Source: Balneolales bacterium
GTDB lineage: Bacteria; Bacteroidota; Rhodothermia; Balneolales; Natronogracilivirgulaceae
NCBI GenBank assembly: GCA_007135895.1
Contig: SLHZ01000297.1
Coordinates: forward strand, 1-15,815
Direction of reading: 5' to 3'
Length of the DNA: 15,815 bases
The notes beneath the pieces are model-generated. The model was not told the DNA's origin, did not search any database, and saw nothing but the letters and a program-made list of their open reading frames with translations. This document shows, piece after piece, positions 8,293 to 14,824 of the stretch. The translations under genes and the position numbers were made by a program. Each line of letters starts with the position of its first letter. The stretch's first letter is position 1.

Positions 8293-8397
8293 GTTTCATG
8301 GGGATGTTTTAATCAATCATTTAAAGGGACTTTTGGATAGAAATCGTTCCATAATTCGTATGAGAATTTGTTAAATTAACCGGAAGTACTGAAGAAA

Positions 8398-8411
8398 CCG
8401 GTTCGTACCGG
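8398..8411. promoter_or_regulatory. Perfect 5-bp inverted repeat in the divergent intergenic region
   Basis: The sequence CCGGTTCGTACCGG consists of CCGGT and ACCGG arms around a four-base TCGT centre, 34 bases upstream of the histidine-triad gene and about 105 bases upstream of the receptor start. A related half-site, ACCGGAAGTAC, lies just upstream at 8379-8389. It could be an operator for a dimeric regulator or a small hairpin in the leader of the small gene. No known operator consensus was recognised, so the assignment is weak. Confidence 0.3.
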
Positions 8412-8445
8412 GGGTTACTCTGGAACAGACCCAGGTTAATACCGA

Positions 8446-8703
8446 ATGCAGAAGAGAAAGATCATCCGGGTGATATTTGTGGCGGCGGCATTGTTGCTGG
8501 GCAGTCTTGTCCTGGCTGATTCGGTTGGTTTGTTTGACAGCAAGCCTTACCGGGTCGTACCTCATGGCAATCACAACCACTATGTGCCTCACGACCGGGA
8601 TCCTGATATCCCGCTGAGTGATTTTCCGACGAGGCCGCCCCGCAAGGGCGAACGGATTACCCCATACGGTCAGATTGTGCCTGATACGCTTGAGAAGCCC
8701 TGA
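8446..8703 (+). CDS. Small exported protein with histidine-triad (HxxHxH) metal-binding motif
   Basis: An 85-residue protein with a basic N-terminus (MQKRKIIR), a hydrophobic stretch to about residue 24 and a plausible signal-peptidase site after LVLA, leaving a mature part of some 60 residues in the periplasm or on the surface. Mature residues 35-52 read YRVVPHGNHNHYVPHDRD: H40, H43 and H45 form HxxHxH and H49 follows. This resembles one repeat of the streptococcal Pht histidine-triad proteins (VPHGDHYHYIP), which bind zinc. The rest is Pro/Arg rich (PTRPPRKGERITPYG). From memory, similar short proteins occur in related bacteria without assigned function. It is divergent from a TonB-dependent receptor and ends at a strong terminator, so it is a single-gene unit. 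Zinc binding is inferred from the motif; a structural role is equally possible. No clear Shine-Dalgarno precedes the ATG. Confidence 0.75.
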   Translation: MQKRKIIRVIFVAAALLLGSLVLADSVGLFDSKPYRVVPHGNHNHYVPHDRDPDIPLSDFPTRPPRKGERITPYGQIVPDTLEKP

Positions 8704-8751
8704 GCGGTTTTGCTTCGATTGGCCTCCTGTTCTTTGCCCTTAACTGACACT

Positions 8752-8780
8752 GTAGTCGGTACCCCGGACTACGGCTTTTT
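8752..8780 (+). terminator. Rho-independent terminator behind the histidine-triad gene
   Basis: GTAGTC at 8752-8757 pairs with GACTAC at 8767-8772 around a GC-rich loop containing GGTACC, followed by GGC and five T residues at 8776-8780. It lies 48 bases after the stop of the histidine-triad gene and ends that transcript before the next gene on the same strand. Confidence 0.72.
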
Positions 8781-8910
8781 CAATACCCCGGCTTTTTTCT
8801 TTTTTTATACTTTGGCTTCTTATGATCCATGGAGCTTGTCTGGGTAACTGTTGTTTTCTTACTTCTGACTTTTTCACTCACTTGACTTTACCACTTTATA
8901 CTGGGATACC

Positions 8911-9291
8911 ATGAATACGACCTCGATCAAGTTACGATTACTTGGCTACATTTTTGCTTTTTTGGGGGCTGCCGGTTACATGCTGACGGGAGCTGCCAGT
9001 CTGACTGCCATGATTCCGATTCTATTCGGTCTGGTTTTTATTCTTTTGGGCCGGCTGGCGAAGAGCGAATCCTGGAGGATGAGCGCCGCTCATACAGCAG
9101 TCATTCTGGCCTTTGTGGGAGCTGTCGGGACTTTTTCAGGTATCCCGGACTTTTTGTCGTGGCTGATGGGCAATCAGGAGGTCAATGGCATGGCTGCAGC
9201 CGTACGTTCCATTATGGCCCTTCTCTGTATCGGTTTCGTGGCTACAAGCCTGAAATCATTTCTGGATGCCCGAAGCAGCCGCGAAGTCTGA
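8911..9291 (+). CDS. Four-helix membrane protein, conserved family of unknown function
   Basis: A 126-residue integral membrane protein with four predicted helices at about residues 10-27, 32-50, 60-80 and 93-115 and a short basic C-terminus. Features such as GAASLTAMIPILFGLVFILLG, the AAHTAV segment in helix 3 and MALLCIGFVATSLKSFLDAR in helix 4 recall, from memory, a widespread family of about 120-residue membrane proteins with no known role. The gene stands alone: a terminator closes the upstream gene, and its stop is only 17 bases from the stop of the convergent glycerophosphodiesterase gene. Its start is preceded by a weak GGGATA ribosome site. Confidence 0.75.
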   Translation: MNTTSIKLRLLGYIFAFLGAAGYMLTGAASLTAMIPILFGLVFILLGRLAKSESWRMSAAHTAVILAFVGAVGTFSGIPDFLSWLMGNQEVNGMAAAVRSIMALLCIGFVATSLKSFLDARSSREV

Positions 9292-9308
9292 GCAGAGATC
9301 AGCCTGGT

Positions 9309-10298
9309 TCAGGGCTGCGCCTGTTGCCGGGCTCTGGCCTGTGCATGAGGACAGGGTCTGAGCCGTTCCCAGAAGAGCCGGTTGAAGGTATCGGGATAGT
9401 CGGTAATGAGTCCGTCAACCCCCATTTCGACGAGTGATTTCATATCGGTCCTGTTGTTGACGGTCCAGGGTATGACCTGCATGCCCAGCTCGTGGGCGCG
9501 CTCAATATGGGCGGGTGTAAGCAGTCCGTAGTTTGGAGAGTAGATCTCCGGTTTGAGCCCGAAATAGTCCAGATGATCGTCCACACTGCCTTCCTGCAAC
9601 GTGAGCAGCGCGATCGGAAGACCGGGCTCTATTTCGCGGATGGCATGCAGGGCCCTTGGGTCGAATGACTGGACGCTCACTCTGGTCAGGAGCGGGTCGG
9701 GCAGCTGTTTTTCCAGCTCACTGAGCTCCCGGTAGAGGAGCTGTGCGAATTTTTTTGGTTCCGGGGTGAGGGTGTTATCCCACTCCGGCCGGCTTTTTAC
9801 TTCGATATTGTACTTGAAGGCGACCAGTCCTTTGCTGCGTGCATGCTGTTCCACTGCCAGAATGACATCACGCAGCAGGGGTTTTGGAGCGGGATGGGTC
9901 TCCTGCCGGCTGTGACCGGGATGCTGCAATGAGCCACAGTCGAATTTGGCGACTTCTTCGTAGGTCATTTCATAGATCCGGAAGGATCGTTCCCGGTTTC
10001 CGGGGATGGGAGTGCCGTCGGGTTGGAGGCAGATGTCGGACCGGAACCATGGTTCGTGCGAGACGACGAGTTGCAGGTCCCGGCTCACGGCCAGGTCGAG
10101 TTCCATGGTGTTGACGTTCAGGTCTGCCGCTATCAGGAATCCGGGGATGGTATTTTCGGGCATCAGGCCCATGGCGCCACGATGTCCCTGCAGGTCAAAA
10201 TCGTGCGGGAGTTCGTAATGGTCCGGCCGGCAGCCTGTAATCACGGCTGCCAGCGGCAGAAAAGTGAGCAGCATGATGGTGACCGGGTTGTTTTTCAT
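9309..10298 (-). CDS. Glycerophosphodiester phosphodiesterase, lipoprotein
   Basis: A 329-residue GDPD-family enzyme that cleaves glycerophosphodiesters to glycerol-3-phosphate and an alcohol. The N-terminus is a lipoprotein signal: hydrophobic TIMLLTFLPLAAV followed by lipobox ITGC with C23, so it is tethered to a membrane facing the periplasm. Family residues are visible: HRG at 39-41, EN at 48-49, the metal ligands E66 and D68 in MELDLAVSRD, and the second catalytic histidine H81 in VVSHEPWF. The C-terminal part has the typical IPWTVNN and GVDGLITDYPDTF motifs. The length is that of GlpQ-like periplasmic enzymes. Its start codon overlaps the stop of the upstream cyclophilin gene by ATGA, indicating translational coupling. 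The last 20 residues (Arg/Gln/Ala rich) extend past the domain. A role in scavenging phospholipid head groups for phosphate and carbon is inferred. Confidence 0.94.
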   Translation of the reverse strand: MKNNPVTIMLLTFLPLAAVITGCRPDHYELPHDFDLQGHRGAMGLMPENTIPGFLIAADLNVNTMELDLAVSRDLQLVVSHEPWFRSDICLQPDGTPIPGNRERSFRIYEMTYEEVAKFDCGSLQHPGHSRQETHPAPKPLLRDVILAVEQHARSKGLVAFKYNIEVKSRPEWDNTLTPEPKKFAQLLYRELSELEKQLPDPLLTRVSVQSFDPRALHAIREIEPGLPIALLTLQEGSVDDHLDYFGLKPEIYSPNYGLLTPAHIERAHELGMQVIPWTVNNRTDMKSLVEMGVDGLITDYPDTFNRLFWERLRPCPHAQARARQQAQP

Positions 10299-10987
10299 CG
10301 AAAGACTTCAATTTTTTGAATGATCACATGGTCGGCCGGCTGGTCCCGGTGTTGCGTGCTCACCGGGACATTGGCGATGGCATCGACTACATCCATGCCG
10401 TCTGTAACTTGTCCGAACGCGGTATATTCACCGTCGAGATGGGTGCTGCGGCCGTGCATGATGAAAAATTGGGATCCGGCCCCGGCGCTTTTATCCGATA
10501 CACGCGCCATGGACAAGATGCCCGGTTCGTGCGGTGTGGGGTTGAATTCATGGGGTATGGCTACGAGCGGACCGCCCTGTCCATACGAAAGGCGGTCGTC
10601 CCCCTTCGTATTGGGGTCACCTCCCTGGATCATGAAGCCGGGTATGACGCGGTGGAATTTGGTTCCATCGTAGAAACCGCTTTCGGCCCGTGTGATGAAG
10701 TTGAAGGTGTGTATGGGTGCCCTTGAAGGGAAGAATTCAACTTCAATAGTACCATGAGTGGTGATGATACGGGCTTTGACATGGCGCATCTGGTCGATCA
10801 GAAAAGCCATCTGGTCATCTTTTTCGTTCAAGTCGTTGATTTCCTGTTGGAGTTGTCGGTTCTGGCTGCGCAGGTCGGCATTGACCCGCTGCAGCCTTTC
10901 GAGTTCTTCGCTGTTTCCGCAAGAGAGCAGCAACATGCCGGCAAAAAAAGCCATGAACCCGGATTTCAGAAAAGATGGTTTATGCAT
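10295..10987 (-). CDS. Cyclophilin-type peptidyl-prolyl isomerase, coiled-coil lipoprotein
   Basis: A 230-residue cis-trans prolyl isomerase. Residues 1-23 form a lipoprotein signal with lipobox LLSC (C23). Residues 27-68 are rich in E, L, Q and R with heptad character (ELERLQRVNADLRSQNRQLQ), a likely coiled coil acting as spacer or dimeriser. The cyclophilin domain fills 72-230: FHRVIPGFMIQGGD at 111-124 supplies R113, F118 and Q121, and the SQFFI and GEYTAFGQV segments follow. As in many bacterial cyclophilins the tryptophan of human CypA is missing. The protein would assist folding in the periplasm while anchored to a membrane. It starts 31 bases after the AbgT transporter stop and overlaps the glycerophosphodiesterase start by four bases, so the three genes probably form an operon. 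Confidence 0.94.
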   Translation of the reverse strand: MHKPSFLKSGFMAFFAGMLLLSCGNSEELERLQRVNADLRSQNRQLQQEINDLNEKDDQMAFLIDQMRHVKARIITTHGTIEVEFFPSRAPIHTFNFITRAESGFYDGTKFHRVIPGFMIQGGDPNTKGDDRLSYGQGGPLVAIPHEFNPTPHEPGILSMARVSDKSAGAGSQFFIMHGRSTHLDGEYTAFGQVTDGMDVVDAIANVPVSTQHRDQPADHVIIQKIEVFR

Positions 10988-11018
10988 GGCCGGAAGGAAC
11001 AGGTTTGGTGTTGTGGTA

Positions 11019-12554
11019 TTACGGGTAGGTGTAGGTAGCCTGGAACCCGAGTGGTATGCCGATAAACCAGTAGATCAGCAGGAAGATCGTCCACGTTATC
11101 AGGAAGATGAAGAAGTAGGGCAGCATCATGGAGACCAGGGTTCCGATACCGGTTTTTTTGACGTATCGCTGGCAGAAGACCACAACCAGCGGAAAATAGG
11201 GCAGAAGAGGTGTTATGATATTGGATACGGAGTCGCCAACCCGGTAGGCCGCCTGGGTCAGGTCGGGCGATATCCCGATGCCCATGAGCATGGGGACGAA
11301 GATGGGACTGATCAGGGCCCATTTTGCCGATGCGGATCCCACGAGCAGGTTGACCACAGCGGTCAGCAGTACAATACCCACGATGGTCAGTGCGCCGGGC
11401 AGGGCGAGGCTTTGAAGGAAATTGGCTCCCTTGAGCGCAATGAGCGTCCCGATGTTGGACTTGCCGAAGGCATCGATGAACAGAGCACAGAAGAAAGCCA
11501 TGACGATGTAGTAGGACATGCTGTTCATCGCCTTGCTCATGCTGTTGATCATATCCTTGCTGTCTTTGAAGGTGCCGGACAGGTAACCGTAGATCACGCC
11601 CGGTATGATGAAAAACAGGAAAATCAGCGGCACAATGGCCATCATGATAGGGGCGTTAAAAGCGGTGATCTCACCAGTGGGTGCTCTCATCGGTGAATTG
11701 GAGGGGATCGTCCAGACGAGAAGTGCCACAAGTCCGGCAAGCATGACCAGGGTGGCTATCCAGAATGCGCGGACTTCTTTCTTGTCCAGATGCTCCATGA
11801 CCGGAAGGTCTTCTTCGTCTGCGTCGACTTCGATTTTTAAGAGTCTGGGCTCCACGATGCGGTCCGTAATCCACCATCCTACAAAAATGATCAGGAAGCT
11901 GGATATGCTTTTGAAGAAGAAATTGTTAAGCGGGTTGAGGAGTATGTCGGGGTCATAGATCTGGGCGGCCGACTGGGTGAAGCCCATGATGAGCGGATCA
12001 ATACCAGAGGGAATGAAGCTTGCGCTGAATCCGCCGGAAACGCCGGCAAATGCCGCGGCAATGCCGGCCAGCGGGTGCCGCCCGGCGGCATAGAAAATGA
12101 CACCACCAAGTGGAATAACCAGTACGTAACCGGCATCAGCGGCCGTATGGCTGAGGATACCTACCATGATAAGCATGGGGGTGAGCATCGACTTGGGTGT
12201 GAAGCCCAGTATGTATTTGATGGCGGTATTGATGTATCCGGAGTGCTCAGCGGCACCAACGCCCAGCATGGCCAGCAGCACAATGCCCAGGGGGGCGAAA
12301 GTGATGAATGTGTTCGTCATGTTGGCCAGGAAGGAGGCCATCTGATCACCCGAAAGCATGTTGATGACCCGCAGGGTTTCTCCTGTCCGGGGATCGACTT
12401 CAGCAAATTGAAATGGGGAAAGCAGTGCAGAGAGGATCCAGATGAAGACCAGCAGGATCAGAAATAGGATGGCGGGGTCGGGGAGTTTGTTGCCGGCGCG
12501 CTCGATGATATCGAGGAATCGGCCGAGCATGCCCTTGGTTTCTTGTTCACTCAT
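11019..12554 (-). CDS. AbgT family transporter
   Basis: A 511-residue inner-membrane protein of the AbgT family, whose known members (AbgT, MtrF, YdaH) carry p-aminobenzoyl-glutamate into the cell or export antimetabolites such as sulfonamides. Length is normal (about 490-520). About ten hydrophobic segments are visible. Family motifs include HTAADAGYVLVIPLGG starting at H136, the SGGFSASF...GIDPLIMG hairpin region soon after, GSASAKW at 406-412, and the signature TQAAYRVGDSVSNIITPLLPYF near the C-terminus. Whether this one imports or exports cannot be decided from the sequence. It is the first gene of a likely operon with the cyclophilin and glycerophosphodiesterase; a terminator in front of it (12630-12661) separates it from the carbonic anhydrase gene, so its promoter should lie between 12555 and 12630. 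Confidence 0.93.
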   Translation of the reverse strand: MSEQETKGMLGRFLDIIERAGNKLPDPAILFLILLVFIWILSALLSPFQFAEVDPRTGETLRVINMLSGDQMASFLANMTNTFITFAPLGIVLLAMLGVGAAEHSGYINTAIKYILGFTPKSMLTPMLIMVGILSHTAADAGYVLVIPLGGVIFYAAGRHPLAGIAAAFAGVSGGFSASFIPSGIDPLIMGFTQSAAQIYDPDILLNPLNNFFFKSISSFLIIFVGWWITDRIVEPRLLKIEVDADEEDLPVMEHLDKKEVRAFWIATLVMLAGLVALLVWTIPSNSPMRAPTGEITAFNAPIMMAIVPLIFLFFIIPGVIYGYLSGTFKDSKDMINSMSKAMNSMSYYIVMAFFCALFIDAFGKSNIGTLIALKGANFLQSLALPGALTIVGIVLLTAVVNLLVGSASAKWALISPIFVPMLMGIGISPDLTQAAYRVGDSVSNIITPLLPYFPLVVVFCQRYVKKTGIGTLVSMMLPYFFIFLITWTIFLLIYWFIGIPLGFQATYTYP

Positions 12555-12629
12555 GGTGTTTGGTTATGGATGTCGATAATGCCGGGGTCTGAAAAATCCT
12601 GAATTGCATCACCAGGAATATCCCGGGGG

Positions 12630-12661
12630 AAAAACCGTATTGCTGAACCGGAGCAATCCGG
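12630..12661 (-). terminator. Rho-independent terminator behind the carbonic anhydrase gene
   Basis: On the minus strand CCG and ATTGCT (separated by one mismatch) pair with AGCAAT and CGG around the seven-base loop CCGGTTC, giving a nine-pair stem followed directly by TTTTT. It lies about 120 bases downstream of the carbonic anhydrase stop and 76 bases before the AbgT start, so it separates two transcription units. Confidence 0.7.
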
Positions 12662-12780
12662 AGGCCGGTATTCAGGCACATCCGGCTATTTACCTTTGAT
12701 CGATAAGAGATAGAGAAATCCTGACTTTGATGCAAGAGGAAAATTGCGCGGAAAAGGTGACCGGCTGATTTATGCTGCTC

Positions 12781-13410
12781 TCAGTGCAGACGATAGATGT
12801 CGGGAACTTCACTGTGTGAGGCTATACTGCAGGACAAATCCTCGAGCTGTCCGTTATGGAAGTTGTACATGAGGCCGTGTACCGCGATGCTTTGGCCCCG
12901 GGCCCAGGCTTTTTGGAGTATGCTTGAGCGGGCGGTGTTATAGACCTGTCGGCGGACATTAAACTTGCTGAGCAGATCTGCCTTTTCATCATCAGCCAAT
13001 CCGTCAAACTCGTCACGATGCTCCTCGTAAATCTGCTTGATGGAACGAATCCAGTTGTCGATAAGGCCATGGTCGGCCGTTTCAAGGGAGGCTTTGACTC
13101 CTCCGCAGGCGTAGTGCCCGCAGATGATGATATTTTTCACTTGCAGGACCTCGACCGAGTATTGCAGAACGGATAATATGTTCAGATCGGCCTGATGGAC
13201 CATATTGGCAATATTGCGGTGGATAAACAGTTCTCCGGGATTGGCATCCACGATTTTTTCTGCCGGAACCCGGCTGTCGGAGCATCCGATCCAGAGGTAA
13301 GCCGGTTTTTGGGGGCCGGAGTATTTTTTAAAGTATTCGGGTTCTTGTGCGACTGTTTTGCTGATCCACTTTCTGTTTTTGCCGAGAAGTTTTTGAATAT
13401 CGGAATTCAT
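12781..13410 (-). CDS. can: Beta-class carbonic anhydrase
   Basis: A 209-residue zinc enzyme that interconverts CO2 and bicarbonate in the cytoplasm. All residues of the beta class are present: the zinc ligands C43, H99 and C102, with the D45/R47 dyad in CSDSRVP and the ICGHYACGGV segment at 96-105. The fold is complete, with FIHRNIANMV before the second ligand pair and YNFHNGQLED near the end. Length and motifs match the Can/YadF type of Escherichia coli. It lies 97 bases downstream of the kinase gene and ends at a terminator, so it is probably transcribed alone or with the kinase. Its expected role is to supply bicarbonate for carboxylation reactions and pH balance. Confidence 0.96.
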   Translation of the reverse strand: MNSDIQKLLGKNRKWISKTVAQEPEYFKKYSGPQKPAYLWIGCSDSRVPAEKIVDANPGELFIHRNIANMVHQADLNILSVLQYSVEVLQVKNIIICGHYACGGVKASLETADHGLIDNWIRSIKQIYEEHRDEFDGLADDEKADLLSKFNVRRQVYNTARSSILQKAWARGQSIAVHGLMYNFHNGQLEDLSCSIASHSEVPDIYRLH

Positions 13411-13472
13411 GATGATATATGTTTGGTAGTGGTCGTTTGGTCAGGTATTTCGTTCAGGAAGTGAAAATCCGA

Positions 13473-13501
13473 CCGGAGTCATAGCCGATGGTTTTCTCCG
13501 G
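13473..13501 (-). terminator. Possible weak terminator or hairpin between kinase and carbonic anhydrase genes
   Basis: CCGGAG and CTCCGG arms (six pairs) enclose a 17-base loop just after the kinase stop; on the minus strand the stem is followed by TCGGATTTT. The loop is long and the T tract short, so it may only attenuate read-through into the carbonic anhydrase gene. Confidence 0.3.
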
Positions 13502-13507
13502 CTGCAA

Positions 13508-14638
13508 TTACTCCAGAGCATCCTGGCCGGATTTCGAACCAACCGGTAAAACAATGGAAACGGTAGTACCCTCGTCCGGTTTGCTATTAATGCGAAGGGT
13601 GCCGCTGTTGGCTTCTGCCAGTTGCTTGCAGATAATCAGCCCCAGGCCGGTTCCTTTTTCCTGATGGGTTCCGGGCCGGGTGGCAGTGGTGTCTATTTGA
13701 AAGAGTGACTGCCGGATCTCTTCGGACATACCGATCCCGGTGTCGGTGATACTGAGAATTACTTCCTTGTCCCGTTCTTCGGCAGTGATCCGGATTTCGC
13801 CGTTCTCCGGTGTGAATTTCACTGCGTTGGAGACAAGGTTTCGGATGATGGTTTCAATCATTTTGCTATCCGCCCATATTTCCTCGGAACCGGTTAAACG
13901 GTTATGAACGGCAATACTCTTGCTGGTCAGGGTGGCTGAAAACAGGCTCAGTGTTTTGCGCACGAGTTCTGCGAGTATTATGCGACCCGGGCTGTAGGAT
14001 TTCAGGGTTCTCTCAAGCATGTACCAGTCGAGCAGATTGCCCAGCAAGTCCACCAGGTATCGGGCTGATTCATTGATTTTTTCTGTAAACTCATGGATAT
14101 CATCGCGGCTGATGGTATAGGCTTCCCGATGCAGGATTTCGGTGAGTCCCATGAGCCCCTGAAATGGACTTTTCAGGTCGTGTGATATGATGGAGACGAG
14201 CTTGTCTTTGCTGGCATTCATTTGCCGGAGATCGCGGTTTTTCCGCTGGAGCTCTTTTCTTCCGAGCTGCAGGTCTACCTGGGTCTTAACGCGAAGCAGC
14301 AGCTCGGCATGCCGGAATGGCTTGGTGATGTAGTCGGCGGCACCCAGTTCGAGGCCCTGGATGATATCTTCTGATGCTGTTTTGCCGGTGAGGAAGATGA
14401 CGGGGATATCCCGGTGCTGCGGATCCTCTTTAAGCAGGCGGCAGACTTCAAATCCGTCCATATCGGGCATCATGATATCGAGCAGGATCAGGTCCGGCGG
14501 CTCCTCATTGATGAATTCCAGTGCCGGTTTCCCGCCCGATGCCATGGCAGTACGGTAGTTTCTGGAAGTGAGGATCCGATCCAGCAGAAACAGATTTTCA
14601 TCAACGTCATCAACAATAAGTACCAGGGCGTTATTCAT
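13508..14638 (-). CDS. Hybrid response regulator - sensor histidine kinase (REC-HisKA-HATPase), soluble
   Basis: A 376-residue cytoplasmic signalling protein. I choose the ATG at 14638 because the receiver fold begins five residues later; an in-frame GTG 12 codons upstream (14674) would add a polar tail. A receiver domain fills residues 4-120, with the acidic pair D10/D11, phospho-acceptor D54 in LLDIMMPD, T84 and K106. A linker helix leads to a HisKA dimerisation domain with H153 in SHDLKSPF, then a HATPase domain with N-box N267/N271, G1 box DTGIGM at 299-304 and G2 box GTGLGL at 329-334. No transmembrane segment, PAS domain or DNA-binding output is present. Such proteins usually receive phosphate from a separate kinase and pass it to a separate regulator, neither of which is nearby. 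It is divergent from the metal ATPase gene; a link between them is conceivable but unproven. Confidence 0.93.
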   Translation of the reverse strand: MNNALVLIVDDVDENLFLLDRILTSRNYRTAMASGGKPALEFINEEPPDLILLDIMMPDMDGFEVCRLLKEDPQHRDIPVIFLTGKTASEDIIQGLELGAADYITKPFRHAELLLRVKTQVDLQLGRKELQRKNRDLRQMNASKDKLVSIISHDLKSPFQGLMGLTEILHREAYTISRDDIHEFTEKINESARYLVDLLGNLLDWYMLERTLKSYSPGRIILAELVRKTLSLFSATLTSKSIAVHNRLTGSEEIWADSKMIETIIRNLVSNAVKFTPENGEIRITAEERDKEVILSITDTGIGMSEEIRQSLFQIDTTATRPGTHQEKGTGLGLIICKQLAEANSGTLRINSKPDEGTTVSIVLPVGSKSGQDALE

Positions 14639-14769
14639 GGTTGCAGTTTCCTGCCTCTCGTCGCTCGTTATCACAATCTTCCAAGTTAACGGTTTCTTGT
14701 GAATTAATGTAAATAAAGTCTATTTTTAGCGGGTCGTTTCTGAATTTACGATTTCCATTTATTATTCTT

Positions 14770-14786
14770 ATTCGACTTAATTCGAC
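14770..14786 (+). promoter_or_regulatory. Direct repeat ATTCGAC x2 at 10-bp spacing upstream of the metal ATPase
   Basis: Two copies of ATTCGAC at 14770-14776 and 14780-14786 lie on the same face of the helix, 39 bases before the ATPase start, in the 186-base AT-rich region shared with the divergent kinase gene. Tandem half-sites one helical turn apart are typical of response-regulator or activator binding sites. The match to any particular regulator is unknown. Confidence 0.25.
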
Positions 14787-14824
14787 AGGATACGAAATGC
14801 AACAGGCAGATACTCTCTGAAAAA

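Noticed and set aside
8882..8902. TTGACT and TATACT as a promoter for the four-helix membrane protein
   Set aside because: The two hexamers are only nine bases apart, far from the usual 17, and the start site would fall on the start codon.
14639..14674. GTG start 12 codons upstream of the chosen kinase start
   Set aside because: The added residues are polar and precede the receiver fold, and the ATG at 14638 fits the family's usual N-terminus better; the GTG start is not excluded.
14697..14726. TTGTGA and TATTTT as a promoter for the metal ATPase
   Set aside because: The match to sigma-70 boxes is weak in an AT-rich region, and promoters in this bacterial group often follow a different consensus.
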